Part shown: one piece after another, positions 1-9,559 of the stretch
Position numbering within the stretch: the first letter of the stretch is position 1
Layout: each line of letters starts with the position of its first letter
DNA from: an uncultured Bacteroidota bacterium
GTDB taxonomy: Bacteria; Bacteroidota; Bacteroidia; Bacteroidales; VadinHA17
Assembly (NCBI GenBank): GCA_903824785.1
Contig: CAIJYD010000111.1
Span: 1-64,000 of the forward strand
DNA length: 64,000 nucleotides
Direction of reading: 5' to 3'
The notes under the pieces: model-generated
What the model was told of the DNA's origin: nothing
Database searches by the model: none
The model's input: only the letters and a program-made list of their open reading frames with translations
Translations under genes and position numbers: made by a program

Positions 1-361
1 CCCCGCACCAGCGGGGTTGTTTATTTTAATGAATTTCCGAAGAAAGTTTGCTTTCTGAAGGAAATGAGTGAAAATAAACATAACCCGACAGGGTTTGTTC
101 TGTCAATGCAAGGCTCCCCCCCGGGGATCACCGCAGGTAATCCCTCTTTCTCCGCAGAGACAGAACAACCCCGCACCAGCGGGGTTGTTTATTTTAATGA
201 ATTTCCGAAGAAAGTTTGCTTTCTGAAGGAAATGAGTGAAAATAAACATAACCCGACAGGGTTTGTTCTGTCAATGCAAGGCTCCCCCCCGGGGATCACC
301 GCAAGTAATCCCGCAAATTCACAAAGATTTAATGATCCGCACCAGCGGGGTTGTTTATTTT
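1..361. repeat. 168-bp hairpin-rich tandem repeat array, partial at window edge
   Basis: Two nearly identical units occupy 1-168 and 169-336. A third, broken copy of the unit start (the ccgcaccagcgg core) lies at 337-348. The two units agree from their first base until about 20-30 bases before their ends. Each unit is built of inverted repeats: an 11-bp perfect stem with loop acca (164-174 with 179-189), a compound hairpin at 182-254, and an inverted pair (91-104 with 159-171) that encloses 105-158. The unit length is a multiple of three, so a plus-strand frame stays open through it, but the structure argues for a DNA or RNA element rather than a protein. The array lies just past the 3' end of fabF and continues beyond the window. 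I do not recognise it as a named element. Confidence 0.85.
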
Positions 362-383
362 TAGAACGAAATAATAATCAGCT

Positions 384-1619
384 TCAGGCCTTTTCAAAAA
401 CCAGCACTCCGTTTTGTCCGCCAAAACCGAATGAGTTTGAAATAGCAGCTTCTATCTTAACCGTCCGGGCAAAATTGGGGATTACATCCAGATCACATTC
501 CGGGTCTTTGGTCTCATAGTTTATGGTTGGAGGTAGTATTCCGTAATGAACTGACAGTACTGTGGCTGCTGCTTCAATTGCTCCTGCTGCTCCAAGAGCA
601 TGCCCGATCATCGATTTGTTTGAACTTACAGCTATATTCCTGTTACCGAAAGCCTTTCGGATAGCAATTGTTTCTGTTTTATCATTCACCTTTGTGGATG
701 TTCCGTGCATATTGATATATCCAATATCGTCGGGATTAAGCCCTGCATCTTTTACTGCAATCTGCATGGCTGCTGCAGCCCATATGCCATTTGGCTCCGG
801 CGCCGCAATAGCATATGCATCGGTGGTCATCCCGAAGCCGGTTAAGAGTGCCAGTGTCTTTGCTCCTCTTTTTTCTGCATGCTCAACTGTTTCAAGAACC
901 ATAACACAGGCTCCTTCTCCAATAACAAAACCATTTCTATTGAGGTCGAATGGGCGGCTGGCCCTTTCAGGTTCTTCATTGAAGGTAGAAAGAACTCCCA
1001 TACTTGCATAACCATCAAGAACGTATGGCGTCATTGTTGACTCTGCCCCGCCGGCAAGAATCACATCTGCCATTCCTAAGCGAAGCAATCCAAGAGCTAC
1101 TCCAATTGAATGCGTTCCTGTAGTACAAGCCGCTGATATTCCAAGTGTTGGCCCGTGAAGTCCAAGAAACATGGCTGCATTGCATACTGGCATATTCGAG
1201 ATAACCCGCGGCACTGTTAACGGATTAACAGAACCCGGTCCCATCTTCAAAAACCTTATCAGCTGATCTTCCATATTTATAGGGTCTCCTGCTGCCGAGC
1301 CAATAACAGATCCTATCCTGGTCCTGTCTTCATTATTAAGATCAAGACCGGCATCCTTAACAGCTTCAATTGCTGCACTGGTAGCCAGCTGTGATACTCT
1401 GGCCATTTTACGCGACTCTTTCCGGTCAAAATAGTTCTCCGGCTTATATTCCAATACCTCCGATCCTATCTGACTCTTGTGTCCTGCCGGATCGAAAGAC
1501 TGAATCTTTTTTATTCCCGACTTGCCTGTAATAAGCGAATTCCAAAAATCAGCACGGTTACATCCGATAGAGGTAAATACTCCAATGCCAGTTACTACAA
1601 CTGCCCTGTTTCTATCCAT
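384..1619 (-). CDS. fabF: Beta-ketoacyl-ACP synthase II (KAS II), FabF
   Basis: A cytoplasmic condensing enzyme of type II fatty acid synthesis: it extends acyl-ACP with malonyl-ACP. The 411-residue length fits FabF. The thiolase-fold catalytic triad is complete: Cys165 in AACTTGTHS, His305 in MHGTSTK and His340 in SMIGHALGAAG. The glycine-rich FGFGGQNG motif lies near the C terminus. The gene stands alone here, without acpP or fabH next to it, so it may be an extra KAS copy for a special lipid rather than the housekeeping one. A sequence close to the Bacteroidota -7 box (TATCTTTA on the minus strand, 1662-1669) lies about 45 bases upstream. Its 3' end abuts the hairpin repeat array. Confidence 0.93.
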   Translation of the reverse strand: MDRNRAVVVTGIGVFTSIGCNRADFWNSLITGKSGIKKIQSFDPAGHKSQIGSEVLEYKPENYFDRKESRKMARVSQLATSAAIEAVKDAGLDLNNEDRTRIGSVIGSAAGDPINMEDQLIRFLKMGPGSVNPLTVPRVISNMPVCNAAMFLGLHGPTLGISAACTTGTHSIGVALGLLRLGMADVILAGGAESTMTPYVLDGYASMGVLSTFNEEPERASRPFDLNRNGFVIGEGACVMVLETVEHAEKRGAKTLALLTGFGMTTDAYAIAAPEPNGIWAAAAMQIAVKDAGLNPDDIGYINMHGTSTKVNDKTETIAIRKAFGNRNIAVSSNKSMIGHALGAAGAIEAAATVLSVHYGILPPTINYETKDPECDLDVIPNFARTVKIEAAISNSFGFGGQNGVLVFEKA

Positions 1620-1766
1620 AAGTGAAATATAATCTAATTAAAATAAACTGTCTTTCCGAGCTAAAGATACGAAAGCAAAACAAATTGACCAATCATATCC
1701 CTGACGACATATTGAAAGAATTGCAGAGGATGGAATATATTCATTAACTTACTTATTTTCATTCAA

Positions 1767-3332
1767 TTACCTTCCGGTACTCTGCATTATTGTCGTCATC
1801 CTCCTGTCGAGAAGTTTCCCGCGATAGGGCTCATAAACACAATCGGAACGCTCACTGTTTATGTTACCCATTGTCCCGATCATGTTCCACATTGCATATC
1901 CAACTTTGTTTTTATTGAAAACAGAAACTACATCGGTTAAATAAGCTATTGTTACTTCGTGCGGGGTCTTGTTGTACACTCCGAACTCCTGAACCATTAC
2001 AGGAATATTCTCATCTCCGGCAAGCTTAAGGTTCTTTGCCAGGGTCCCTAATGCTACAACCGGATTTCCGCTTACATCCGTTATCTTCCCTTCTGAAGTA
2101 ATCTTATAGGTCCCCTGCTTTGAACCCCAGGTTGTGTTGGCCGGAATGATTACAAGTTCACCGGCTGCACTCCGGATGGTTATTTTATTATATGTCATCC
2201 AGTCGCCTTCCGTATTGGTAATAGTCAAACGTGTTCCCGAGGCAGGGAGAACAACCGAATAATCTTTTTTTGATATATTCTGATACCCCCACTGGGTCAG
2301 TACAATCTGACTCCAGTCTTCTCCCGCGGATGGGCCGCAGATAAAGGCTTTTTTAAATATTTCTGTACCATCAAGTTTAATCTGCAGTGTTGACTGAATG
2401 GAGACCTGCTGAACATTTATTTTTATCTCAGAGTCCTTTAAGAAAGTTCCTTCAAGAACCAAAGAAGAGTAGAACTCACTTTTACCTGGTCCGAACAGAA
2501 ACTGTGAAATATCTGTCATGGGCCAGACAGGAAGCGGCCATGTGCCGGAACCGGTAACCCAGCTTGCCTGATAATGGGTAAGGGTTGTGGGATCATAAAC
2601 ATGAATAGCCTGTATAATATTCTTTTCGCTCTTAAGCGAGAGTACAATATCACGTCCGTAGTTAAGGCCATCCACAAATATAACCCTATCAGGATTAATG
2701 CTTTGAATCTTATCGATGGCTTTCTTCATTACTTTCACATAGGTACCTTCATCCATATCACCCGGTTCATTAACCAGGTTAAAACTTAATTCAGAATAAG
2801 GCACATCTTTATAACGTGTGGCAAAGAAAGCCCAGTGATTAACAAATGCCTCCTGCGCTTTTGCGTTTGTCCAGAGGTCAAGATTCTGATTGGCAGCCAC
2901 AGCTGCGGGATTAACACAATAACCTGGAGCTCTGTGAAGAGAGATGCAAACATGCACTCCGTATCTCTTACCCCACTCAACAGCATCATCAATTTCAGCT
3001 ACTTCATCTTCTGAGAAAAGATCCCAGTTGCCTGCAGAAGTATAGGTTCGATAATCGAGAGGGAGCCTGACAAAATTAAAACCCAGATCTTTCACGATAA
3101 TAAATTCCTCTACGGTAAAGCCCGGATCGGACCAGCCAATATCATATTTCCCCAGAAGGTTAAACCCCTTCATATTCTGGCTGAACAGGCTCAGATCAAT
3201 AGGGGTAAAAATCAATGTCTGAGTTTCATCCTTTTTACACCCGAAGAAACTGACTGCGACAAGAAATAATATTAGTAATACCCTTTTTACCATCATCCAG
3301 AGCCTCATTTTAACTTTAAAAATCTCATACAA
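1767..3332 (-). CDS. GH5-family glycoside hydrolase lipoprotein with inserted domain
   Basis: A probable endo-beta-glycanase of the GH5 (cellulase) type, anchored as a lipoprotein: a hydrophobic N terminus ends in a lipobox with Cys32 (SFFGC). The TIM barrel shows the acid/base Glu189 in LVNEPG and the candidate nucleophile Glu449 in VQEFGVYN. His243 in the AIHVYDP stretch also fits the family. Between these two catalytic residues, roughly residues 285-410 look like a beta-rich module (TLQIKLDG, TRLTITN, YNKITIRS) not expected in a plain GH5 barrel, possibly a carbohydrate-binding insertion. Starts at Met9 (3308) or Met13 (3296) are equally plausible and keep the signal peptide. Substrate cannot be told from sequence alone. 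Confidence 0.85.
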   Translation of the reverse strand: MYEIFKVKMRLWMMVKRVLLILFLVAVSFFGCKKDETQTLIFTPIDLSLFSQNMKGFNLLGKYDIGWSDPGFTVEEFIIVKDLGFNFVRLPLDYRTYTSAGNWDLFSEDEVAEIDDAVEWGKRYGVHVCISLHRAPGYCVNPAAVAANQNLDLWTNAKAQEAFVNHWAFFATRYKDVPYSELSFNLVNEPGDMDEGTYVKVMKKAIDKIQSINPDRVIFVDGLNYGRDIVLSLKSEKNIIQAIHVYDPTTLTHYQASWVTGSGTWPLPVWPMTDISQFLFGPGKSEFYSSLVLEGTFLKDSEIKINVQQVSIQSTLQIKLDGTEIFKKAFICGPSAGEDWSQIVLTQWGYQNISKKDYSVVLPASGTRLTITNTEGDWMTYNKITIRSAAGELVIIPANTTWGSKQGTYKITSEGKITDVSGNPVVALGTLAKNLKLAGDENIPVMVQEFGVYNKTPHEVTIAYLTDVVSVFNKNKVGYAMWNMIGTMGNINSERSDCVYEPYRGKLLDRRMTTIMQSTGR

Positions 3333-3523
3333 CTAACCTTTCAACTTTTATGCAATTTATTATAAACTTATGGCACATCGCACTATTATCTGAATATTTA
3401 ACCTGAATGGAATAAAAATTTACAGTTTTAAATAGCAGATTGATCATTTTGACATTTTCATTTTCGTTCGGATAAACGCTCTTCATAAAAAAATATGTAA
3501 TATTGAAATTCAAAGAAATCATT

Positions 3524-4078
3524 ATGACAGAACAGATAAAACAGATTGCTGAAAGAATAAAAGAGATACGCGAGATCTCAGGTATTTCAGCTGAAACGCT
3601 GGCAGGCAGACTGGGTCTGACGACAGATCTATATTTAAAATACGAAACAGGAGATACGGATATCCCTGTCGGGATTATTTTCAAGATCTCCGAATTGTTC
3701 AACATAGAACTTTCGGTAATGATGGGAGGAGACAACCCAAAACTTCGTATTTACGGGGTTGTGAGAAATGGAAAAGGGCTAAGACTTGAGCGCAGAAAGC
3801 AGTACAGGTACGAAAGTCTGGCTCATAGTTTTATTCATAAAAAAGCTGAGCCGTTTATGGTTACTATCGATCCTCATAATGAAGATGTGATGCCTGAATT
3901 CAATTCTCACCCCGGACAGGAATTTAACTATGTGATTAAAGGTACAATGCTGACTATTATCGACGGACATGAAATAATCCTGAATGAAGGCGATTCAATC
4001 TATTTTGATTCCGGCTATAAACATGCCATGAAAGCCCTTAACAACGAACAGGTAAAGTTTCTGGCAATAGTTTTATAA
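3524..4078 (+). CDS. XRE-family transcriptional regulator with C-terminal cupin domain
   Basis: An N-terminal helix-turn-helix of the XRE type covers about residues 5-65 (IREISGISAETLAGRLG, then LYLKYETGDTDIP). A small beta-barrel cupin follows at about residues 110-180 (HPGQEFNYVIKG, GDSIYFDSGYKH). Such proteins usually sense a small ligand with the cupin and act on a neighbouring operator. The open frame extends to 3503, but the ATG at 3524 gives the usual MTEQIKQI-type start. The gene ends 21 bases before the acyl-CoA synthetase on the same strand. I infer that the two form an operon and that the regulator controls it; its ligand may be an acyl-CoA or the free acid. Confidence 0.85.
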   Translation: MTEQIKQIAERIKEIREISGISAETLAGRLGLTTDLYLKYETGDTDIPVGIIFKISELFNIELSVMMGGDNPKLRIYGVVRNGKGLRLERRKQYRYESLAHSFIHKKAEPFMVTIDPHNEDVMPEFNSHPGQEFNYVIKGTMLTIIDGHEIILNEGDSIYFDSGYKHAMKALNNEQVKFLAIVL

Positions 4079-4099
4079 ACAATTACTGAAAAGCAAACA

Positions 4100-5761
4100 A
4101 TGATACTTGAAAAATATCTTAACCGGATTGAGTTTAACTCCTACGCCGACTTTAAAGAGAACTTTGAAATAAAGGTTCCTGAAAACTTCAATTTCGCCTT
4201 TGATGTGGTTGATGAGATAGCTGTTGAGACTCCTGAAAAAACAGCTATGGTCTGGTGCGATGATAAGGGGAACGAGGCTGTCTTTACTTTCGGACAAATG
4301 AAATATTACAGCGATAAGGCTGCCAATTTCTTCAGAAATGAAGGAATACGCAAAGGCGATCCTGTGATGCTTATCCTGAAAAGACATTATGAATTCTGGT
4401 TCTGTACATTAGCTTTAAATAAACTCGGAGCAATAACTATACCTGCCACACACCTGCTTACCACAAAAGATATTATTTACAGAAATAATGCAGCCGACAT
4501 TAAAATGATAGTTTGCATTTCTGATTCTACTGTAATTGAGAATATTGAGGAGTCGGAAATCAAATCGCCAACCCTGAAAACCAAAGTATTGATCGGTGAG
4601 GATCGTGAAGGCTGGCTCAACTTTACCACAGGCATGGAGAAGAGCTCAGCGGATTTTAATAGACCCGGCTTAAATGAAGCTACAGTGAACAGCGACATCA
4701 TGCTGCTCTATTTTACTTCAGGGACTACAGGAATGCCTAAAATGGTGAACCACGATTTCATTTACCCCCTCGGACATATTCTTACTGCAAAATACTGGCA
4801 GAATGTACAGGATGACGGACTTCATTTTACCGTAGCTGATACAGGATGGGCAAAATCGGCCTGGGGAAAGATATATGGTCAGTGGTTGGCCGGCAGTGCG
4901 GTAATGACATATAATTACGATAAGTTTGTTCCACATAACCTGATGGAAGTAATTGAAAAATACAAAGTTGTAACGTTTTGTGCTCCCCCTACCATTTACA
5001 GGTTCCTGATAAAAGAAGATCTTACAAAATATGATTTAAGCCACCTTAAGTATTGTGTTGTTGCCGGTGAACCTTTAAACCCTGAAGTATTTAAACAATT
5101 TTACGATCAGACAGGGATCAGCCTGATGGAAGGGTACGGGCAGACAGAATGTACGGTTGCTGTTGCCACATATCCCTGGATGAAGCCAAAGCCCGGTTCA
5201 ATGGGAAAACCTACACCCGGCTATAATATTGAGATTGTTGATGAGAACGGAATAAAATGTGAAGCAGGAAATGAGGGAGAAATAGTCATAAGAACCGCTG
5301 AGAGCAAACCAGTGGGAATGTTTAACGGCTATTACCGCGATGATAAACTTACTGAAAGTGTCTGGTCTGATGGAGTTTACAGAACAGGCGACATGGCCTG
5401 GTCCGACGAAGACGGCTATTTCTGGTTTGTAGGAAGGTCTGATGATGTTATAAAAAGCTCCGGCTACCGCATCGGTCCTTTTGAAGTAGAGAGTGCATTA
5501 ATGGAACATCCAGCTGTACTTGAATGTGCTATCACAGCAGTTCCCGATCCTGACCGTGGACAGATTGTCAAGGCAACCATTGTTGTATCAAAGAATTATC
5601 AACCCTCGGAAGAGCTCGCAAAAGAACTTCAGGAGCATGTTAAAAAAGTTACTGCTCCCTACAAATATCCGCGCATTGTTGAATTTGTGACCGAACTGCC
5701 AAAAACAATCAGCGGAAAGATCCGACGGGTTCAGATACGTGAAGAGAGCAAAGAAGAATAA
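4100..5761 (+). CDS. AMP-forming acyl-CoA synthetase (acetyl/medium-chain type)
   Basis: An ANL-superfamily enzyme that activates a carboxylic acid with ATP to the acyl-adenylate and then the CoA thioester. The 553-residue length is normal. The P-loop motif [11 protein letters not shown] is at 204-214. The later motifs [19 protein letters not shown] and [16 protein letters not shown] and the catalytic Lys540 in TISGKIRR are all present. The sequence resembles acyl-CoA synthetases that act on short or medium-chain acids more than long-chain FadD. It follows the XRE-cupin gene by 21 bases and converges on the amidohydrolase gene with only 7 bases between stop codons. Confidence 0.9.
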   Translation: MILEKYLNRIEFNSYADFKENFEIKVPENFNFAFDVVDEIAVETPEKTAMVWCDDKGNEAVFTFGQMKYYSDKAANFFRNEGIRKGDPVMLILKRHYEFWFCTLALNKLGAITIPATHLLTTKDIIYRNNAADIKMIVCISDSTVIENIEESEIKSPTLKTKVLIGEDREGWLNFTTGMEKSSADFNRPGLNEATVNSDIMLLYFTSGTTGMPKMVNHDFIYPLGHILTAKYWQNVQDDGLHFTVADTGWAKSAWGKIYGQWLAGSAVMTYNYDKFVPHNLMEVIEKYKVVTFCAPPTIYRFLIKEDLTKYDLSHLKYCVVAGEPLNPEVFKQFYDQTGISLMEGYGQTECTVAVATYPWMKPKPGSMGKPTPGYNIEIVDENGIKCEAGNEGEIVIRTAESKPVGMFNGYYRDDKLTESVWSDGVYRTGDMAWSDEDGYFWFVGRSDDVIKSSGYRIGPFEVESALMEHPAVLECAITAVPDPDRGQIVKATIVVSKNYQPSEELAKELQEHVKKVTAPYKYPRIVEFVTELPKTISGKIRRVQIREESKEE

Positions 5762-5768
5762 GACTTTA

Positions 5769-6878
5769 TTATTTCTTCAGGATCTTAATGGCATTATCTC
5801 TGTATAGTTTCTTTAAAACTTTATCATCGAGAGCAAGACCGTACAAAGGCCAGTGATAACCAAAAAGATTTGTCTCATAGAAATGTTCATCTGCTGTTTC
5901 CAGTATCCTGAACGTAACTCTGTAGATTTTTTCGCTGAATGACATATCGGTCCCATAAACGATCCTGTCCTGATATTTCCCAATGAATTCCCTCACGAAC
6001 TTTGGAATAGGAGCAATTTCCCCATAACGGGCTGAAATATCTGCATAAAGATTTGGATATTTATCAAAGAAATTGCCCAGAACAGTAAGATCGGCACAAC
6101 AGTTTGCCAGATGTGCAGCCACAAAGGTTGTTTTCGGATGTCTTTTCAAGGTGTTTTCCAAAGCATTTATCATCTCCTCATGGCTTTTACTGCCGTCATC
6201 GTTTCTGATCTGCCAGGTAGCTGCATTCATAAGACCATCATTTGTTGAATCGATCTTTTCATACATCCACTTATCTTCTGAGATATGAATGTTAACGGGG
6301 ATCTTCAGTTCGGCACATTTTTCAAAAAGAATATCTACACGAGGATCATCGGGAAGCCTCATTGTTCTTCCTGTGACAGAGACAGGGATTCCTTTCCCTT
6401 TGAACATAATTTCGCCAACTCCCTTTGCGCCTTTTTTAACGCATCTCTCCAATTCCTTTGCAGCTGCCGGACCATAACCCGGTTTGTCATATCCTGAGTA
6501 ATCAAATCCGCACCATATTTCAAACCTGTTCCCGTACCTGGAGTACATATTCAGAATTGAGTCAAATCTGGCGCCGGTTGCTCCGGTAAAGACAATTGAT
6601 TTTTCTATTCCGCAGGCATCCATAGCTTTAATCCATTTTTCAATAGCCTTCTCATCAGAGGCATAAACATGTGTATGCATATCGAAAGCAGGATATTTGG
6701 CCCTTACCACATTTGTAACCGGAATTTTATATATGGAAACAGGCCGGTAATCTTTCAGTTTCAGATCGTTAATACCCTGCCCATAAGAAACTTCCGAAGC
6801 AAGAAGGTATAAAATTACTGCTAATAAAGTGCAGAGGTTCATTCTGTTTATTCCGGGTTCACTTCTCATTTTTTTCAT
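5769..6878 (-). CDS. Exported amidohydrolase (amidohydrolase_2 family, TIM-barrel metal enzyme)
   Basis: A hydrophobic N terminus (about residues 13-33, ending SYGQG) looks like a Sec signal peptide, so the enzyme probably works in the periplasm. The metal-dependent hydrolase barrel is marked by FDMHTH with His68 and His70, by VNIHIS, by the VAAHLAN strand and by the late Asp in VYGTDMSF. These are the expected ligands of the amidohydrolase_2 branch, which includes decarboxylases and lactonases. The exact reaction is not predictable. It lies 97 bases downstream of the GH127-like gene on the same strand, so co-transcription is likely and a role in sugar or aromatic side-group breakdown is possible. 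Confidence 0.82.
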   Translation of the reverse strand: MKKMRSEPGINRMNLCTLLAVILYLLASEVSYGQGINDLKLKDYRPVSIYKIPVTNVVRAKYPAFDMHTHVYASDEKAIEKWIKAMDACGIEKSIVFTGATGARFDSILNMYSRYGNRFEIWCGFDYSGYDKPGYGPAAAKELERCVKKGAKGVGEIMFKGKGIPVSVTGRTMRLPDDPRVDILFEKCAELKIPVNIHISEDKWMYEKIDSTNDGLMNAATWQIRNDDGSKSHEEMINALENTLKRHPKTTFVAAHLANCCADLTVLGNFFDKYPNLYADISARYGEIAPIPKFVREFIGKYQDRIVYGTDMSFSEKIYRVTFRILETADEHFYETNLFGYHWPLYGLALDDKVLKKLYRDNAIKILKK

Positions 6879-6975
6879 CTTTTAAGGTTATTCAGGTAGA
6901 TAATTTTAGGCTCTGATCAGATAAATTATTTTGTTTTTTACTTTTCCTGAAATCTGAAATATTTTGAAATAAGGT

Positions 6976-9360
6976 TTAGGGATAGCAGGTAAATGGCTCA
7001 TCCTGAACCTCAAGATAAGGCATGTATTCGAAGTTGATAATGCCATTTACGGTAAAATGCAAAGGTTTACCGGGAACAGGTGAAAGCTTTTTTATCAGCT
7101 TTTCGGAAGCTATGGAAAGTTTCAGATTATCTGTCTCTCCCTTCATGTTCACATAAGCCATCAATATCGGGCCATACTCCAGAGCATACCTTTCATGTAC
7201 GGGATCACGCTCCTCGCCGGTATATTTCGTAAGTCTGAAATCCATTGGAAGGGTAAATGATATTACATCACCATTATTCCATTGCCGTTTTAATGTAACA
7301 TAAGTTCCTTGTTTACCGGTAACGCTCTTTTTCCCATTCACCAGAACAGCCATTTCATGTGCAGCCCATGAAGGAATTCGGATCCTGACAGAAGTTTCTG
7401 AAGGTTTATCACTATTGACTGTTATCCGGACATCCTTCTCATAAGGAAACTTTGTTTCTGTTTTTAATGAAAATGAACCGCTCTTTGTCTCAAATTTAAT
7501 AGTTGAAGGAGCAAACAGATCAACGTATATCCCATCGCCGGCAACAGAGTATATAAATTCAGGAATGGCCCCTATCATCCTGGTACCCTGACCTTCACAG
7601 CAGGTGCTCATACTGAATGGCTGGCGGTTGTTCAAATCTTTATGATCGGCAAGAACAGCATGATAACGGATTCCTGTTGCACCCACCTGATTGGCTATTA
7701 ACACGTTATAAATTGATTTTTCAATCTCTGTCACATACTTTTCATCCTCAGGATTAATGAGGTGAAAACGCTGGTTCAGAAAAGCCCAGAAAACGCTTCC
7801 GCATAATTCGCCTGTTGACCTGTGCAGATAATAGGATTTAGGAGGATAGAGGTCCGTACCCTCGCATATTGCGATTGAACCTCCTACATGTTCCCAGCTG
7901 TTATGGTATAAATCCCACCCTCCTGATGCTGCATCGAGGTATTTCTTCGCTCCTGTTGCACGGTAAAGGTCGAGATATGGTTCAATGGCTGTAATAAGAT
8001 AATTATGAGGACGATCGTAAGGATATAACCAGATAGCCTTTTCATCTCTTTCAGCCAGCTGCTTCATCCAGTAGTTCTCCTGGAAATATTGTTGCACAAC
8101 CTGAATATCTTCCGGCTTGCCAACAGGTGTGAAATACATGCGGGTACTTGGAATTATTCCCTGTGAGCCTTGTCCTGCACGTCGGAGTAATTCAGGCAGA
8201 TAACATGATTTGTTGAACCAGTCGTAAAAGCCACGCAGCATTGGGAAAGCTTTTTTATTACCCGCATACCCCGCTTCTATGAGTCCGTGAGTAACCCACG
8301 ATCTGGTATATGCTCCATATTCACCTGCAAAAATCATGTTTTTCGGATAGCCCATTATATAGCCGTCAGGTTCTTTGCATTCGTCAATTATATCTACGAT
8401 CTGGTCCATCCTTGTTCTTAGAGAGGGGTTTTCCATCCAGCGAAGAGTGTTACCTGCCCCCATAAGAAAACGGCCTGCTTCCTGTCCTGGTAAATCGACA
8501 AACCAGAAATTATTCAATCTTTCTTCCAATGGTTCCACCGGTTTTCCTGCCTTCAGATAAAAGTTCCGGGTCAGTTCAGAAAGGGTAAATGAAGAGAGGA
8601 GATAACTGATATTGTTTTCCATTGTTTTCCTGAAAAGACCGTCGCCCAGCTGCACCCCATCAACGGGAGTTTTTGCTTTATAAACAACCGGAGTCCATGC
8701 TCCGGAAGGAATTACGTTTTCAGGATTATCGGTAACGACACCCTCTCCCTGCGGACGCGGAGGGCGGGTCAGAAAATCTATACCCAGACCACCTGATTGA
8801 GAATCAGAGGCTTTGCACCCTTCAGCAACATCCCTGCCATCTGATATTACCATAAGCTTAGTCAGTGCCAGCCGTTTCTGCCTCAGCTGAATTGCAGTAA
8901 GACGAACGTACCTGCCCCTGACTTCCCTCCCTGAAAAGGTACATACCATATCATAAGGATCTTTATAAATCTGCCTGAGATGGTTTTCATACATTATGGA
9001 AACCTTAAACTCCGGATCGTCCGACACTTCAATTTTAAAACGCGACGGAAAGCCAATCGATTGCACATATCCCCAGGGGGTAACCCTTGGCAGTAGTTTT
9101 ATACTTTCAATCTTTTTTCCGGCTCCCAGATCGACCTGAACCCAACGGATCTCATCATCTGTTTTTGCCGGAGCTGACTCATAAGCCGCAGTAAAAAACC
9201 TCGCAACACGCTCCACTCCCATACCTGCATCAGCTCGCTCGTCCGATGTATTATATTTTATCTGGCCATTTACCGGAAGTAAAAACATTAAGATCCCGGA
9301 AAGTATTGCAAAAAAATGTTTTTTTGAAACAATCTGAAGAGGAAACAATCTGTATATCAT
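6976..9360 (-). CDS. GH127/DUF1680-type beta-L-arabinofuranosidase-like protein with N-terminal discoidin-like domain
   Basis: A signal peptide (ending LLPVNGQ) precedes an F5/8 type C (discoidin)-like beta domain at about residues 50-175 (VQVDLGAGKKIESIKLLPR, RYVRLTAIQLR). A DUF1680 (alpha/alpha)6-barrel and beta-sandwich follow. The zinc-thiolate site known from the GH127 enzyme HypBA1 appears conserved: Glu518-x-Cys520 in GELCGSVFW and the pair Cys587-Cys588 in STCCEGQG, one of which would be the nucleophile. The family releases beta-L-arabinofuranose from plant or glycoprotein glycans; members with other sugars exist, so substrate remains open. The exported enzyme probably acts in the periplasm and shares a transcript with the amidohydrolase gene. 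Confidence 0.86.
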   Translation of the reverse strand: MIYRLFPLQIVSKKHFFAILSGILMFLLPVNGQIKYNTSDERADAGMGVERVARFFTAAYESAPAKTDDEIRWVQVDLGAGKKIESIKLLPRVTPWGYVQSIGFPSRFKIEVSDDPEFKVSIMYENHLRQIYKDPYDMVCTFSGREVRGRYVRLTAIQLRQKRLALTKLMVISDGRDVAEGCKASDSQSGGLGIDFLTRPPRPQGEGVVTDNPENVIPSGAWTPVVYKAKTPVDGVQLGDGLFRKTMENNISYLLSSFTLSELTRNFYLKAGKPVEPLEERLNNFWFVDLPGQEAGRFLMGAGNTLRWMENPSLRTRMDQIVDIIDECKEPDGYIMGYPKNMIFAGEYGAYTRSWVTHGLIEAGYAGNKKAFPMLRGFYDWFNKSCYLPELLRRAGQGSQGIIPSTRMYFTPVGKPEDIQVVQQYFQENYWMKQLAERDEKAIWLYPYDRPHNYLITAIEPYLDLYRATGAKKYLDAASGGWDLYHNSWEHVGGSIAICEGTDLYPPKSYYLHRSTGELCGSVFWAFLNQRFHLINPEDEKYVTEIEKSIYNVLIANQVGATGIRYHAVLADHKDLNNRQPFSMSTCCEGQGTRMIGAIPEFIYSVAGDGIYVDLFAPSTIKFETKSGSFSLKTETKFPYEKDVRITVNSDKPSETSVRIRIPSWAAHEMAVLVNGKKSVTGKQGTYVTLKRQWNNGDVISFTLPMDFRLTKYTGEERDPVHERYALEYGPILMAYVNMKGETDNLKLSIASEKLIKKLSPVPGKPLHFTVNGIINFEYMPYLEVQDEPFTCYP

Positions 9361-9559
9361 AGCATTATTGTTTTGATTATCCTTAATATCTGGTCACAGA
9401 AACTGACAGGTAGAAACAAGATATTGAAAATGTTTATCAATACCTTATTTCCCAATGCAAAGTACAAACAATTGCCGGATAATTAATTGAAAAAATAATA
9501 ATATGACTATCGGAAATGATTAATAACAGGCTGATAATTCTTCCACCAGCTTCATCTGC
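9361..9559. other. Intergenic stretch between GH127 and rhlE, nothing clear
   Basis: About 200 AT-rich bases upstream of the GH127 gene. A near match to a minus-strand -7 box (caaagtac) lacks the right spacing, and no hairpin of note was seen. Confidence 0.4.

Noticed and set aside
1-361. CRISPR array at the left edge
   Set aside because: Repeat units are 168 bp with no short repeats separated by unique spacers, and no cas genes are near.
1-361. Integron attC-like array
   Set aside because: The units hold inverted repeats, but no core-site pair of the attC type and no gene cassettes lie between units.
64-519. Plus-strand open frame of 151 codons with a repeated 56-residue unit
   Set aside because: It follows the 168-bp DNA repeat, which happens to be a multiple of three. 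Much of the repeat is inverted repeats, and the frame then continues antisense into fabF.
9470-9480. Minus-strand -7 box upstream of the GH127 gene (caaagtac)
   Set aside because: The required TA is shifted by one base, so it does not match TAnnTTTG.
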